From assembly GCF_001436275.1 (NCBI RefSeq), contig NZ_AZEH01000020.1, positions 62,001 through 126,000 of the forward strand: a DNA stretch of 64,000 nt, read 5' to 3'. The DNA is from Liquorilactobacillus oeni DSM 19972. GTDB lineage: Bacteria > Bacillota > Bacilli > Lactobacillales > Lactobacillaceae. Below are positions 9,216 through 17,852 of this stretch, piece after piece. Within the stretch, counting starts at the first letter, position 1. Each line of letters begins with the position of its first letter. The position numbers and the translations under genes were made by a program. The notes beneath the pieces are model-generated. The model was given only the letters and a program-made list of their open reading frames with translations, searched no databases and was not told the origin of the DNA.

Positions 9216-9292
9216 TTCATATACAGCTAAACCCTTTTAGCTAGGGTATTCTTATTTTATTTTACAAATTAAGGATAAAATACTTACATTAA

Positions 9293-9322
9293 GGACGGGT
9301 GATCACAGTTGCCCGTCTTTTT
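9293..9322 (+). terminator. Hairpin with T-run before the VOC gene
   Basis: GACGGG (9294-9299) pairs with CCCGTC (9312-9317) followed by TTTTTT. It either ends pepI transcription or acts in the leader of the VOC gene whose ATG is 18 bp downstream. Confidence 0.7.
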
Positions 9323-9339
9323 TATTAAGGAAGGTCTTT

Positions 9340-9735
9340 ATGAATATTAAACGAATTGATCACATTGTACTGACAGTTACTGACATCGCACGTACACTTC
9401 GTTTTTATCACGAAGTTTTTGACATGCCGATTATTGCCAAAGGACAAACAACTGGCTGCGTACGCTGCGGCCATCAGCTAATCGAGTTCCAACTTTCTGA
9501 ACAACCGCAAGAACTGGCAGCTCAAAATCCGACTACTGGATCCGCTGCAATTTGTATTATCACAGCGGATCCGCTAGAAAATGTCATTAATCATTTAGCA
9601 AGCTATTATGTCCCAGTAATTGCCGGACCATTAGAAAAGAAAGGCTCAGAGGGGAAAATGACTTCAATTTATATTAAGGATTATGACCAAAATCTACTGG
9701 AAATTGCGAGCTACCGCAAATTTAAAAATTGCTAA
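9340..9735 (+). CDS. VOC-superfamily protein (glyoxalase/dioxygenase-like)
   Basis: 131-residue single-domain protein with the two beta-alpha-beta-beta-beta repeats of the vicinal oxygen chelate fold: DHIVLTVTDIARTLRFYHEVF at the N-terminus and SIYIKDYDQNLLEIASY at the C-terminus. Candidate metal ligands are His9, Glu52 region (LIEFQL) and Glu in LLEIAS. Members include glyoxalase I, fosfomycin-resistance enzymes and ring-cleavage dioxygenases; the substrate is not determinable. Start ATG follows AAGGAAGG. It ends at a hairpin terminator formed by repeat copy C. Confidence 0.8.
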   Translation: MNIKRIDHIVLTVTDIARTLRFYHEVFDMPIIAKGQTTGCVRCGHQLIEFQLSEQPQELAAQNPTTGSAAICIITADPLENVINHLASYYVPVIAGPLEKKGSEGKMTSIYIKDYDQNLLEIASYRKFKNC

Positions 9736-9749
9736 CTGGCAGTTAAAAA

Positions 9750-9925
9750 GGGATTGGATCAAAAATTAACTTTTGATCCAATCCCTCTGTTTTAAACTGA
9801 AGTATGCAAATCAACGTATTTCAATAGTCAATTTCTAGCTTAACCACGGAATTACCCGTAGTCAAAAATTCAGACTATACTCGTAATTCACAGTTAATGC
9901 TCAAAATCTAACGACTATTGGCGCC
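9750..9925 (-). repeat. Dispersed intergenic repeat, copy C (minus orientation), including terminator hairpin
   Basis: Hairpin GGGATTGGATCAAAA (9750-9764) / TTTTGATCCAATCCC (9771-9785) serves as terminator of the VOC gene. It is followed by caacgtatttcaatag, tagcttaaccacggaattac and taatgctcaaaatctaacg, which are reverse-complement counterparts of blocks in copies E and F and match copy D in the same order. The region 9786-9987 holds nothing else recognisable. Confidence 0.7.
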
Positions 9926-9987
9926 CTGCACACAATTACCAAAGTGTCACATATCATATAGCTTTTGTTCGTTATAAAGCTGCTTTG

Positions 9988-10479
9988 TTAACTTTTAAGG
10001 TCAATCCGGTAACTAATAATCCCGATCACAATCGCGCCTAAGATAACCGAAATGAATTCTCCGATAGCAACGGTCAGATAAGTTGCCCAAAAGGGAGCAT
10101 TACTGATGAAATAGAGTTCGAGTGCAACACTCCAAGAAGAAAGCGCACAAACAATCACGCTGATTACAAGCTTTCCCACCTTTGAACTAACATGACGGCT
10201 AAGCAAATAACTGATTCCTGTCATCATCAGTGTTCCGAGAGAACCGAAAATAACATCTAATGCGCCTAAACTGGACCAAAGATTTGCAATTACACAGCCG
10301 ATAGTTAAAGCCCAAATATAGCGCTTATTAAAAACTGCCAGGTTATTAAGCATTTCAGATAAACGCAGCTGGATAGGGCCATAGCTCCAGGGGATAAACG
10401 CAACCGTTAAAACAACGTAAAGTGCAGCAACCAGACCGGCCTTAATCAGTCCAGCCGTTTTTTGGTGAGTATTTTCCAA
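9988..10479 (-). CDS. queT: QueT-type queuosine precursor transporter (ECF substrate-binding component)
   Basis: 163 residues with about five or six hydrophobic segments and the QueT hallmark stretch around RLSEMLNNLAVFNKRYIWAL. QueT is the S-component of an energy-coupling-factor importer for queuosine precursors such as preQ1/preQ0; the shared EcfAA'T module would be elsewhere. The assignment is independently supported by a preQ1-I riboswitch immediately upstream (10495-10532). Start is TTG at 10479. No queuosine biosynthesis genes are nearby, so the cell probably salvages the precursor. Confidence 0.92.
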   Translation of the reverse strand: MENTHQKTAGLIKAGLVAALYVVLTVAFIPWSYGPIQLRLSEMLNNLAVFNKRYIWALTIGCVIANLWSSLGALDVIFGSLGTLMMTGISYLLSRHVSSKVGKLVISVIVCALSSWSVALELYFISNAPFWATYLTVAIGEFISVILGAIVIGIISYRIDLKS

Positions 10480-10494
10480 TTTGAAAACTTCTTT

Positions 10495-10532
10495 CTAGTT
10501 TTTTATTACGGTGGGATGTTTGCGAACCACCA
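10495..10532 (-). ncRNA. preQ1-I riboswitch controlling queT
   Basis: On the minus strand the compact aptamer reads GGTGGTTCGCAAACATCCCACC (10531 to 10510) followed by gtaataaaaaactag. It has the class I preQ1 layout: a short stem (GGTGG/CCACC) with a C-containing loop, and an A-rich tail (AAAAAACTAG) that forms the pseudoknot. The tail runs towards the ribosome-binding region (GAAAGAAG), so translational control is plausible. A TGgTATAAT extended -10 lies at 10551-10558. Confidence 0.88.
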
Positions 10533-10550
10533 TTTTACATAACGAAACTG

Positions 10551-10558
10551 ATTATACC
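10551..10558 (-). promoter_or_regulatory. Extended -10 promoter of queT
   Basis: TG-G-TATAAT on the minus strand (TATAAT 10556-10551), about 15-20 bp upstream of the riboswitch stem. No good -35 is visible, as expected for an extended -10 promoter. Confidence 0.6.
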
Positions 10559-10794
10559 AAACATTCGCCAAATACAAAAGTTTGTTAAGGCTCATGTTCT
10601 TTAAAAATAAAAAATTACAAAGCTTAAAAACTGTAGCTGCCATAATTAATTTTAAACATAGCAACCTGTCTTTTAAAAACAGCAACATAAAATTTTATGA
10701 ATTGGATTAATTATGTGTGCAAAACAAATGAGTTTTTAGCTCGCAAGACTATGACTATGAGCCCAAATTAATTTAAAAAAGGGCAACATCTTGA

Positions 10795-10951
10795 GTACCA
10801 ACGATAAATTACAAAAAGAATTTAAGTTTAACTATATTTGCAGCTCATAATTAAATGAAGAGAACTGATTACTAAAACACGTTAATACAGATATTGTAAG
10901 TAAAATAGTACAAAGGACTAAGCCAAAACGTAATTTTTGACTCAGCCCTTT
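10795..10951 (+). repeat. Dispersed intergenic repeat, copy B (plus orientation) with terminal hairpin
   Basis: Carries gtttaactata and ttaaatgaa (as in copy F), aaacacgttaata (as in E) and the terminal hairpin AAAGGaCTaAGcCAAAA (10912-10928) / TTTTGACTCAGCCCTTT (10935-10951), with three mismatches. On the minus strand the hairpin can terminate the GH25 gene that ends at 11045. The remaining gap 10560-10794 shows no gene or recognised signal. Confidence 0.6.
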
Positions 10952-11044
10952 GCAGTTAACGACTATATAATTTAAAGACAGCCTCTATAACTATTAATTT
11001 ATCAAGCCATAACATAATTTGATAATCAAACTTTCTTTTCTATC

Positions 11045-13525
11045 TTAACTATGAGAAATCAAAGCGCCGGTTGAATTATCAAAATAGTATGTAATACCAT
11101 TTATTTTGTGCTGACCATAAACTTTGTATCCTAAGGAATCATAATAATAAGTCGTTTTAGTATTACTCAAGTAGACAAATTTGTTTCTAACTTGAGCTCC
11201 ATTACTTGGATCAAAATAAGTCCACTTGCCTCCAATTAGCTGTTCTCCATAAAGCATGTGTCCTTGGGCATTGTAATAGACCTCTTTATTTTGGGAACCA
11301 ATCCACTTAAAGCCCGTAACCATCGACCCATTACCTTCGTTAAAGTAGTACCAGTTATTATTGAGTTTTTGCTGCCCATAGAGCATGTGTCCTTGGGCAT
11401 TGTAATAGACCTCTTTGTTTTGAGAGCCAATCCACTTAAAGCCCGTAACCATCGACCCATTACCTTCGTTAAAGTAGTACCAGTTATTATTGAGCTTCTG
11501 CTGCCCATAGAGCATGTGTCCTTGGGCATTATAATAGACCTCTTTGTTTTGAGAGCCAATCCATTTAAAGCCTGTAACCATCGACCCATTACCTTCGTTA
11601 AAGTAGTACCAGTTATTATTAAGCCTTTGCTGGCCATAAAGCATGTAACCCGTAGGATCATAGTAAACAGTCTTATGATTGTTGCTCAAATAAACAAACT
11701 TGTCTCTAGCTTGAGCTCCATTGCTTGGGTCAAAGTAAGTCCATCTATTATTAATCTTTTGTTCTCCATAAAGCATGTGTCCTTGAACATTATAATAGAC
11801 CTCTTTATTTTGAGAGCCAATCCACTTAAAGCCCGTAACCATCGACCCATTACCTTCGTTAAAGTAGTACCAGTTATTATTGAGCCTTTGCTGGCCATAG
11901 AGCATGTAACCCGTAGGATCATAGTAAACCGTCTTATGATTGTTGCTTAAATAAACAAACTTGTCTCTAGCTTGAGCTCCATTGCTCGAATCAAAGTAAG
12001 TCCATCCATTATTAATCTTTTGTTCTCCATAAAGCATGTGTCCTTGAGCATTATAATAGACCTCTTTATTTTGAGATCCAATCCATTTAAAACCAGTGAC
12101 CATTATGCCGGTATTATCATCAAAATAATACCAGTTATTATTGATTTTTTGCTGACCGTAAACTTTTTTATCAATATTATTGTAATATACTGTTTTGCCG
12201 TTTTCAGACTTAAAACCCTCGTAAGTCAGCAATCCCTTATAATCAATCGAGGCATCTACATATCCGCTGTACCCGGGAATTTTCACTTGAGAACTATCCT
12301 GCCAGCCACCATATTGCGTATTCCACAGGTCGTCTGCAGCAGGTTGATATGGATATTGTGCAAGCCAGACTTTTGAAGCGCCGACAGTGCTCGTCACGCT
12401 ATTAAGATACTCATAATAGCGACCTACATATACTGCATGGTCATTATAGCCATAAGAGCTGACAGCACTCCAAAAACTCATTAAGTTATTATAAATATCA
12501 GCCGATAATGTAGAACTATCTTCAATGTCAGCGAAAACTCTGGTACTTTTGGAAAGGTCCAAGCTGTTCATGATACTTGCAAAGTGAAGACCCTCTTCTC
12601 GTCCATCAATTGTACTATTAAAAGTCGCATAATGATAAACCATCACGCCTAAACCAGCGTTTTGCGCATACCTGATTTCTTGTTGCGCATAAGGATTAGT
12701 ATAGCTGGTTCCTTGAGTCAACTTAACAATAACAGTCTTGACACCCTTTTGTTTTAAGGTATTGAAGTTTGCCTGTGTCATATTGCTTTGATATGAAGAA
12801 ACATCCACAGCATCTACCCGTGGGCGGTTGGAATCACCAACTGTCCAAGTATCACAAGACTGTACGCTGTACAAAGCTATCAGAGGCACAGTAGGGGCAG
12901 CCGATTCGTCAGTTGTTTGGCTATCTTGAGAAACGCTGCTACTTTCAGCTTTTACCGAAGTTGAAGATATATCTTCCTGAGCACTTGCAGAAGATACATC
13001 TGCTGTCTTAGAATCGCTCTCAACACTTGAAGAAGAGTTGCTTGCTGATGTTTGACTATTTACAATATCCTCAGAAGAACTGACTTTCCCCGAGGATGTC
13101 TCACTATGTATTGCCGAGCTGGCATCTGATTCATCAGCTGCCGTTGAACTTGAAACTTTATCAGCAGCTGAAGTCTGACTACTTTCTTGAGATGTCGACG
13201 GTGTTTTGGCTGTTTCAGATTCTGATACAGTTTGCTCACTTGAAACAGCCGAACCACTGGCTGAATTAGCAGAAATCGTGCTGCTTTCTTGCGCAGTATA
13301 CTCAGTTGTTCCTTCTGTGGAAGAAGAACCAACGGAAGTCAAGCTGGCATCTTTTTGATTCTGGGCAACGGAAGATACAAGCTCAGGCGCAGAATCAGCC
13401 CTTACAGGTTGTGCAAACAAAACTCCTGAAGTTAAAGCCAATGCCGCCACACTTGAAACAACATAATTCTTTTTTTTACGGATTCTTTTTTCACGTAATA
13501 ATTTTTTGATCTTCTTTGGTTTCAC
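11045..13525 (-). CDS. Secreted GH25 muramidase with serine-rich linker and tandem wall/glucan-binding repeats
   Basis: 826 residues. Signal peptide with a basic N-terminus and hydrophobic core (about residues 20-41), likely cleaved at VRA-DS. Residues about 45-215 are a Ser/Thr/Glu-rich disordered region. Residues about 235-435 are a GH25 lysozyme domain: DVSSYQ (Asp241) and ADIED (Asp333, Glu335) carry the catalytic acids, cleaving MurNAc-GlcNAc bonds. Residues about 440-826 contain nine YG-type repeats of 43 residues in alternating GFKWIGSQ and KFVYLSN versions, as in choline- or glucan-binding proteins. Start is GTG at 13525 after AAAGGGGAAACAAA. No LPXTG, so attachment is probably through the repeats. 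Likely an autolysin or surface hydrolase. Confidence 0.93.
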   Translation of the reverse strand: MKPKKIKKLLREKRIRKKKNYVVSSVAALALTSGVLFAQPVRADSAPELVSSVAQNQKDASLTSVGSSSTEGTTEYTAQESSTISANSASGSAVSSEQTVSESETAKTPSTSQESSQTSAADKVSSSTAADESDASSAIHSETSSGKVSSSEDIVNSQTSASNSSSSVESDSKTADVSSASAQEDISSTSVKAESSSVSQDSQTTDESAAPTVPLIALYSVQSCDTWTVGDSNRPRVDAVDVSSYQSNMTQANFNTLKQKGVKTVIVKLTQGTSYTNPYAQQEIRYAQNAGLGVMVYHYATFNSTIDGREEGLHFASIMNSLDLSKSTRVFADIEDSSTLSADIYNNLMSFWSAVSSYGYNDHAVYVGRYYEYLNSVTSTVGASKVWLAQYPYQPAADDLWNTQYGGWQDSSQVKIPGYSGYVDASIDYKGLLTYEGFKSENGKTVYYNNIDKKVYGQQKINNNWYYFDDNTGIMVTGFKWIGSQNKEVYYNAQGHMLYGEQKINNGWTYFDSSNGAQARDKFVYLSNNHKTVYYDPTGYMLYGQQRLNNNWYYFNEGNGSMVTGFKWIGSQNKEVYYNVQGHMLYGEQKINNRWTYFDPSNGAQARDKFVYLSNNHKTVYYDPTGYMLYGQQRLNNNWYYFNEGNGSMVTGFKWIGSQNKEVYYNAQGHMLYGQQKLNNNWYYFNEGNGSMVTGFKWIGSQNKEVYYNAQGHMLYGQQKLNNNWYYFNEGNGSMVTGFKWIGSQNKEVYYNAQGHMLYGEQLIGGKWTYFDPSNGAQVRNKFVYLSNTKTTYYYDSLGYKVYGQHKINGITYYFDNSTGALISHS
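11170..12200 (-). repeat. Tandem 129-bp repeats inside the GH25 gene
   Basis: Near-identical 129-bp units encode the 43-residue modules; for example the string catcgaccca begins at 11321, 11450 and 11579, exactly 129 bp apart. High nucleotide identity between adjacent units implies recent duplication or gene conversion, so copy number probably differs between strains. Confidence 0.9.
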
Positions 13526-13630
13526 TTTGTTTCCCCTTTGGTCGCTAATTCGCCCTTTACTAAACAGATGTAGGTATCTATCATTTACTATCGGTGGATT
13601 TCACGTTTTTTTAACATTTTTATAAAATAA

Positions 13631-13661
13631 AAAATAACGAGAAACATCCCCTCGTTATTTT
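13631..13661 (-). terminator. Intrinsic terminator after the aldo/keto reductase
   Basis: AAAATAACGAG / CTCGTTATTTT with a 9-nt loop; on the minus strand it is followed by an AT-rich run with many T. The rest of 13526-13727 is the GH25 upstream region. Confidence 0.75.
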
Positions 13662-13727
13662 AACAAAAAACTTTGTAAATTTTAAGCACTTTTTAATCTT
13701 TTTTGACATACTTCCAATTCAAAAAAA

Positions 13728-14717
13728 TTACTGCAAGATTCTTTCCAAATAATCCAGCTCATCTTTAGAGAAATTCATATTCTTAACTGCTTTTAAGTTA
13801 TCTTCCAAATGCTGCAGACTGGTGGTACCGATAATCACACTAGCCACAACCTGCTTGCGTAATAACCAAGCTAGTGCCATTTGTGAAAGACTCTGCCCGC
13901 GTTTTTTGGCTAAACCATTAAGTTTGCGCAATTTTTCTTCAACTTTTTGAGTTCCTTGGTCAAAAACTGCTTGGCTGGTCCGATGTATCTTAAATCCTGC
14001 TGGAATTTTCTCCAAGTAACGATCACTTAACAAACCTTCAGCTAACGGACCATAAGCAACCAGCCCTTTATGCTCATCTTCAAGTACCTTCAACAGATTA
14101 TCTTTTTCAGCGTCTCTGTTTAACATATTATAAGAAACCTGGTTAACTGTAAACGGTGTTCCCAAATCCTTAAAAATCTCAGCCGCACGCTTAGTTTGTT
14201 CACTATCAAAATTTGAAATACCTATATAAAGCGCCTTTCCTTCACGGACTACTTGGTCAAGTGCTTGAAGCGATTCAAACAGATCCGTTTTAGGATCAAA
14301 ACGATGCGCATAATAGATATCCACATAATCTGTGCCTAGACGTTGCAGACTATGGTCGATCGATTGCAAAATCTTTTTTCGCGAAAGAAACTCCCCAAAA
14401 GGACCTGGCCCAGTTCGAAAGCCGACTTTAGTAGTAACAACCAGTTCATCACGGTATTGTTTTAATTCATCTTTCAGTAAAGTTCCCAAGAAGGCCTCTG
14501 CTGATCCTACTTCAGGTGAACCGTAACGGTCTGCACAATCAAAACTGAAAATTCCATGATCAAATGCTTTTAAAATTAATTTCTTACGGTCATACGCTGG
14601 ACTGCTGCTGTCAAAGTGGTGCCATAAACCCAGTGAAATAATTGGCAGAGACAGTCCTGTGTTTCCCACTTGCCTAAGCGGTAAACGGTCATATCTTTCA
14701 GTATCAGCATTATACAT
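13728..14717 (-). CDS. Aldo/keto reductase (YghZ/MgrA-like)
   Basis: About 329-residue TIM-barrel NADPH-dependent oxidoreductase. Catalytic tetrad elements: Asp and Tyr in DCADRYGSPEVGSAE, Lys in TTKVGF, His in YYAHRFDP; the cofactor-binding end is GTTSLQHLEDN. The family usually starts with MYxANPxRY, matched here by MYNADTERY, and AAGAAGGG lies upstream; I therefore start at 14717 rather than at in-frame codons further up (14726, or TTG 14768 without a ribosome-binding site). Related enzymes reduce methylglyoxal and other aldehydes. Probably in one transcript with the HAD phosphatase and TerC genes upstream. Confidence 0.85.
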   Translation of the reverse strand: MYNADTERYDRLPLRQVGNTGLSLPIISLGLWHHFDSSSPAYDRKKLILKAFDHGIFSFDCADRYGSPEVGSAEAFLGTLLKDELKQYRDELVVTTKVGFRTGPGPFGEFLSRKKILQSIDHSLQRLGTDYVDIYYAHRFDPKTDLFESLQALDQVVREGKALYIGISNFDSEQTKRAAEIFKDLGTPFTVNQVSYNMLNRDAEKDNLLKVLEDEHKGLVAYGPLAEGLLSDRYLEKIPAGFKIHRTSQAVFDQGTQKVEEKLRKLNGLAKKRGQSLSQMALAWLLRKQVVASVIIGTTSLQHLEDNLKAVKNMNFSKDELDYLERILQ

Positions 14718-14798
14718 ACGTCTCATTTCCCTTCTTAAATTCCATTGCACTACTGGTTGCGTTTTCAAAAACAGTCAAAACACGCCTTGAATCTAACA

Positions 14799-15656
14799 CT
14801 ATACAGTTCTTTTAAAGCCTAAACTCTCTTGGCTTGCTTGCGGCAAAACAAACTTTTTTATAACTTCGGCTACAGCACTATGGTTATTATCGCACTTTGT
14901 AATATAGTCTGCTTCATCTTTGACAAACTGTAATCCATTTTGAACTGAAACTCCCAGTCCTGCTTTACGGATCATCGCAAGATCATTACTATTGTCCCCA
15001 ATTGCAACAATTTCTTCAGCCTTAATTCCTAGTTTTTCCCCAAGTGCTAGGATAGCTTGTCCCTTATCTGCTGCAGCCGGATTAAACTCAACATAACGGC
15101 CTGAAGAAAAAGTAATATTTAGCGAAAAAGGAAATTTTTCGGTAATTTCTCTTTTGACTCTCTTTCTTTTGCTGCTTTCAGGAACACTGAAAATGACTTT
15201 CACTAATCTTTCACTTCGCAAATGTGAAATATCGGGTTCTTTTAAGTCAATCCACCCATTAATCCTGCCGCTCAGATAATCAATTTCTTCTTGTTTAATA
15301 TTCCAAATAAATAGTTTATCTAGGGTATACACATGCACACAATAGTGTGCTGCAACCCCTAGCTTAAAAAGTACCTCTACTACATCAAAGGGCATTTCGT
15401 TAACGACCATGGCCTTATTATGATAATTTTCTATAATCGCACCGCCATTAAAGGAAATAACATAAGCATCCTTCCTTTGGTAAAGCCCCAGTTGCCGTAA
15501 ATTAGCTTGCACTGTTAAAAAATTACGTCCCGTATTCGGTACAAAATATACCCCTTGTGCAAGTGCTTCTTTTATTGCCTGCACGTTCTCAACAGTAATC
15601 TGTTTTTCATCAGTTAATAAAGTTTCATCCAAATCACACGTTATCATCCGATACAT
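14799..15656 (-). CDS. Cof-type HAD-superfamily phosphatase
   Basis: 285 residues. Motif I DLDETLL (Asp8, Asp10) provides the nucleophile and acid/base; the C-terminal motif GDNSNDLAMI (motif IV) holds the Mg2+ ligands; a large C2 cap lies between them, as in the Cof/YkrA sugar-phosphate or FMN phosphatases. Substrate not predictable. It starts 17 nt after the TerC stop, so the two are in one operon. A Ser/Phe-rich C-terminal extension after motif IV is slightly long for the family but within range. Confidence 0.87.
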   Translation of the reverse strand: MYRMITCDLDETLLTDEKQITVENVQAIKEALAQGVYFVPNTGRNFLTVQANLRQLGLYQRKDAYVISFNGGAIIENYHNKAMVVNEMPFDVVEVLFKLGVAAHYCVHVYTLDKLFIWNIKQEEIDYLSGRINGWIDLKEPDISHLRSERLVKVIFSVPESSKRKRVKREITEKFPFSLNITFSSGRYVEFNPAAADKGQAILALGEKLGIKAEEIVAIGDNSNDLAMIRKAGLGVSVQNGLQFVKDEADYITKCDNNHSAVAEVIKKFVLPQASQESLGFKRTV

Positions 15657-15673
15657 CTTTTCACCAACCCTAT

Positions 15674-16396
15674 CTAACGTCGAATTCTATTAATAACTAA
15701 AGTTAATAAAATAGCTGCAAGTACAATACCTGCAAACCACACAGCTGGAATTTCGATTCCAATAAATGGAACCGACAAAAAAAGTTTGACAGCAATCAAC
15801 GCAATTAATGCATATGCCATAACTTCCAGTTCAGGAATGATTTCCATCAATCTGATAATAATTTCTGCGATTCCACGCATACAAAGAATTCCAATCATTC
15901 CACCGATCAAAACAATTACCGGATTATTTGAAATTGCTAAAGAAGCTAGGACTGAGTCAATTGAAAAAACAATATCCATCATTTCAATTGAAATAACAAC
16001 TGACCAAAACAATGGCAAAACTCTTCTTTTTTTTGCCCGCTTCTTAGTGTTTGCTGGATGGACGATATGATAAAAGTGCATTACTGACAAGTACATCAAA
16101 TACCCTGCACCTAAAACCTTAATCTCCCAAAAATTGATTAAGTACGTACCTATTCCAATTATCAGGAAACGAAAGACATATGCACCCCATAACCCATAAA
16201 ACAACGACTTTTCTTGCTGCTTTTTATCTGGTAATACCTTAGTTTGTGCTGCAAGTACAATCGCATTGTCAACAGAAAGCAAGCATTCGATTAGAGCTAG
16301 TGACAAAATTACCATCCAGTCACTGCCCGACTCGATAACTGTCGTCCAATTATTCACATCAAAAAAAGGACCGTAAAGCTTTGAAATGATATCCAA
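15674..16396 (-). CDS. TerC-family integral membrane protein
   Basis: 240 residues with about seven TM segments. It has the two inverted TerC halves, each with an acidic motif: ECLLSVDNAIVLA near the N-terminus and SIEMMDIVFSIDSVLA in the middle. TerC proteins (for example B. subtilis YkoY/MeeF) are linked to manganese export that metallates secreted proteins, though a Mn-responsive riboswitch is not seen here. Start is TTG at 16396 after AGAGGGGAG. It leads a likely operon with the Cof phosphatase and aldo/keto reductase. Confidence 0.88.
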   Translation of the reverse strand: MDIISKLYGPFFDVNNWTTVIESGSDWMVILSLALIECLLSVDNAIVLAAQTKVLPDKKQQEKSLFYGLWGAYVFRFLIIGIGTYLINFWEIKVLGAGYLMYLSVMHFYHIVHPANTKKRAKKRRVLPLFWSVVISIEMMDIVFSIDSVLASLAISNNPVIVLIGGMIGILCMRGIAEIIIRLMEIIPELEVMAYALIALIAVKLFLSVPFIGIEIPAVWFAGIVLAAILLTLVINRIRR

Positions 16397-16475
16397 AAAA
16401 GTATCTCCCCTCTAAAATTAGATAGTTGCCCTACCAATTTTAGCATAGAAAATTTCCAGGTAAAAACTTTTTATT

Positions 16476-16889
16476 TTAATCCAAAGGCAAAGTAACACTC
16501 TCATCTGCCAAGTTGTCATTATCCTTACTTTTTTGAAAATGTTTGCCTTGAAGATATCCTTTAACTATTCCATAAACCGCAGCACGTTCTTTCCCAGATA
16601 AACGATGTCCCTCAAGTACAAGCTGATTATTCAAGGCAAAAATATCTGATAAGTCAAGTACCTGAGAATTACGGCCAACCATAAAATCAAGCGAAACGTT
16701 AAAAAAGCGGGCCAGCTTATAAACCTCTAGATATGAAGGAGTATTAATACCCCGCTCCCAACTGCCTATTTGCGGTCCCGTGTTAGGACGCTCATCCGTT
16801 TCAGTATCCATTTTGTTCAGCCTTGCAGCCAGTTCTGCAAGTGTAAGCCCGCGTCCTGTACGTAGGGCTTTTAGTTGTTCTGGAAACAT
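16476..16889 (-). CDS. XRE-family transcriptional regulator
   Basis: 137 residues. N-terminal helix-turn-helix of the Cro/C1 type (residues about 4-65): LKALRTGRGLTLAELAARL, then GSWERGINTPSYLEVYKLARFF as recognition and following helices. The remaining 70 residues have no known domain. ATG at 16889 follows GGGAG. Divergent from the esterase at 17007 with about 115 bp between them, so it may control that gene or itself. Target unknown. Confidence 0.82.
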   Translation of the reverse strand: MFPEQLKALRTGRGLTLAELAARLNKMDTETDERPNTGPQIGSWERGINTPSYLEVYKLARFFNVSLDFMVGRNSQVLDLSDIFALNNQLVLEGHRLSGKERAAVYGIVKGYLQGKHFQKSKDNDNLADESVTLPLD

Positions 16890-17006
16890 TCAGATCACTC
16901 CCTTGAATTAGGAATTACACCTTATACTCACTATCATACTCTGTTTAAATTGTCACACCAACGAAACAACGTGCTAAAATAGAAAAAAAGAAGGGCAGGC
17001 AAAACT

Positions 17007-17852
17007 ATGTCGATTAAAGAATTCAAAATTCCTCTCAATAACAACACAGCAGTAACTGTTACAGCCTATCTGCGGCCCAAGCTCTTTGAAGGACAGCTTT
17101 TCCCAGGACTGATTATTTGTGCAGGTGGCAGTTTCAAACATTTATCGCAAAGAGAAAACACAGTAGCAGCGCTTGCTTATTATGCTCGTGGATATAATGT
17201 CTTTTCTTTACACTATTCGCTCATAGGGGATTTCACTCCCCTTTATCCTCAGCCAATTTATGAATTAGCTGCAACCCTTGGTTTTTTGCGTAAAAATGCT
17301 GTGAAGATTAACCAAAATCCGCAAGCACTTGCAGTTTTAGGCTTTTCTGCTGGTGGCCATATTGTTTCAGCTTTAGCAGGAACTTGGGCAACTGTAAGAT
17401 TAGCTGAAGAAACACAGTTGGCAAATAAGATGATCCGTCCTAATGCACAGCTTTTAGCTTATCCCGTAACAGATCTTACCGGTGGATGGCCTAAAGAACT
17501 AGCTGAAATCAACAAAATCTCAGAGACACCTGAACTGATAAATACTCAAAAATTAGTAAATAAAACCACCCCTCCGACATTTATCTGGAACTCGCAAACA
17601 GATGAAGCGGTCCCGCTTTCCAACACATTAAATTATGTGCAGGCGCTCGTTAAGAACAAAATTTCTTTTGAAGTACATACTTTTTCTTCTGGTATTCATG
17701 GAACCGTGTTAGCAAATGAGTTGACTGCACGACCGCAAAAGGGTGCAGCTGATATTGATCATCATACAGCGAGTTGGTTTGAACTTTCTTTACAGTGGCT
17801 TTCTCAGGTTCTTCCAGCTGATGATGACAAGAAACAACAAGTAGACAATTAA
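17007..17852 (+). CDS. Alpha/beta hydrolase, esterase/lipase-like
   Basis: 281 residues. Oxyanion-hole region CAGGSFKHLS (about residues 37-46), nucleophile elbow GFSAGGH (Ser about residue 114), Asp in WNSQTDEAVP and His in SSGIHGTVLA form the triad. The arrangement fits the acetyl-xylan-esterase/BD-FAE-like group of cytoplasmic esterases acting on small acyl esters. Its stop codon overlaps the stop of addA on the other strand (TAA/TTA at 17849-17852), so the two transcripts converge with no space for a separate terminator. Confidence 0.82.
   Translation: MSIKEFKIPLNNNTAVTVTAYLRPKLFEGQLFPGLIICAGGSFKHLSQRENTVAALAYYARGYNVFSLHYSLIGDFTPLYPQPIYELAATLGFLRKNAVKINQNPQALAVLGFSAGGHIVSALAGTWATVRLAEETQLANKMIRPNAQLLAYPVTDLTGGWPKELAEINKISETPELINTQKLVNKTTPPTFIWNSQTDEAVPLSNTLNYVQALVKNKISFEVHTFSSGIHGTVLANELTARPQKGAADIDHHTASWFELSLQWLSQVLPADDDKKQQVDN

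Noticed and set aside
10506-10688. 60-codon minus-strand frame upstream of queT
   Set aside because: It runs through the preQ1 riboswitch and promoter and has no ribosome-binding site.
11258-11950. Long open frames on the plus strand and in another minus frame across the GH25 repeats
   Set aside because: They arise from the 129-bp tandem repeat having no stops in several frames; the products are repetitive, have no ribosome-binding site and mirror the real repeats.
11170-12200. Regular repeats as a possible CRISPR array
   Set aside because: Units are 129 bp, in frame and translate into protein modules; there are no spacers.
16397-16475. Manganese (yybP-ykoY) riboswitch before terC
   Set aside because: The gap is only about 80 bp and lacks the conserved loop sequences; the GGGGAG seen is the ribosome-binding site.
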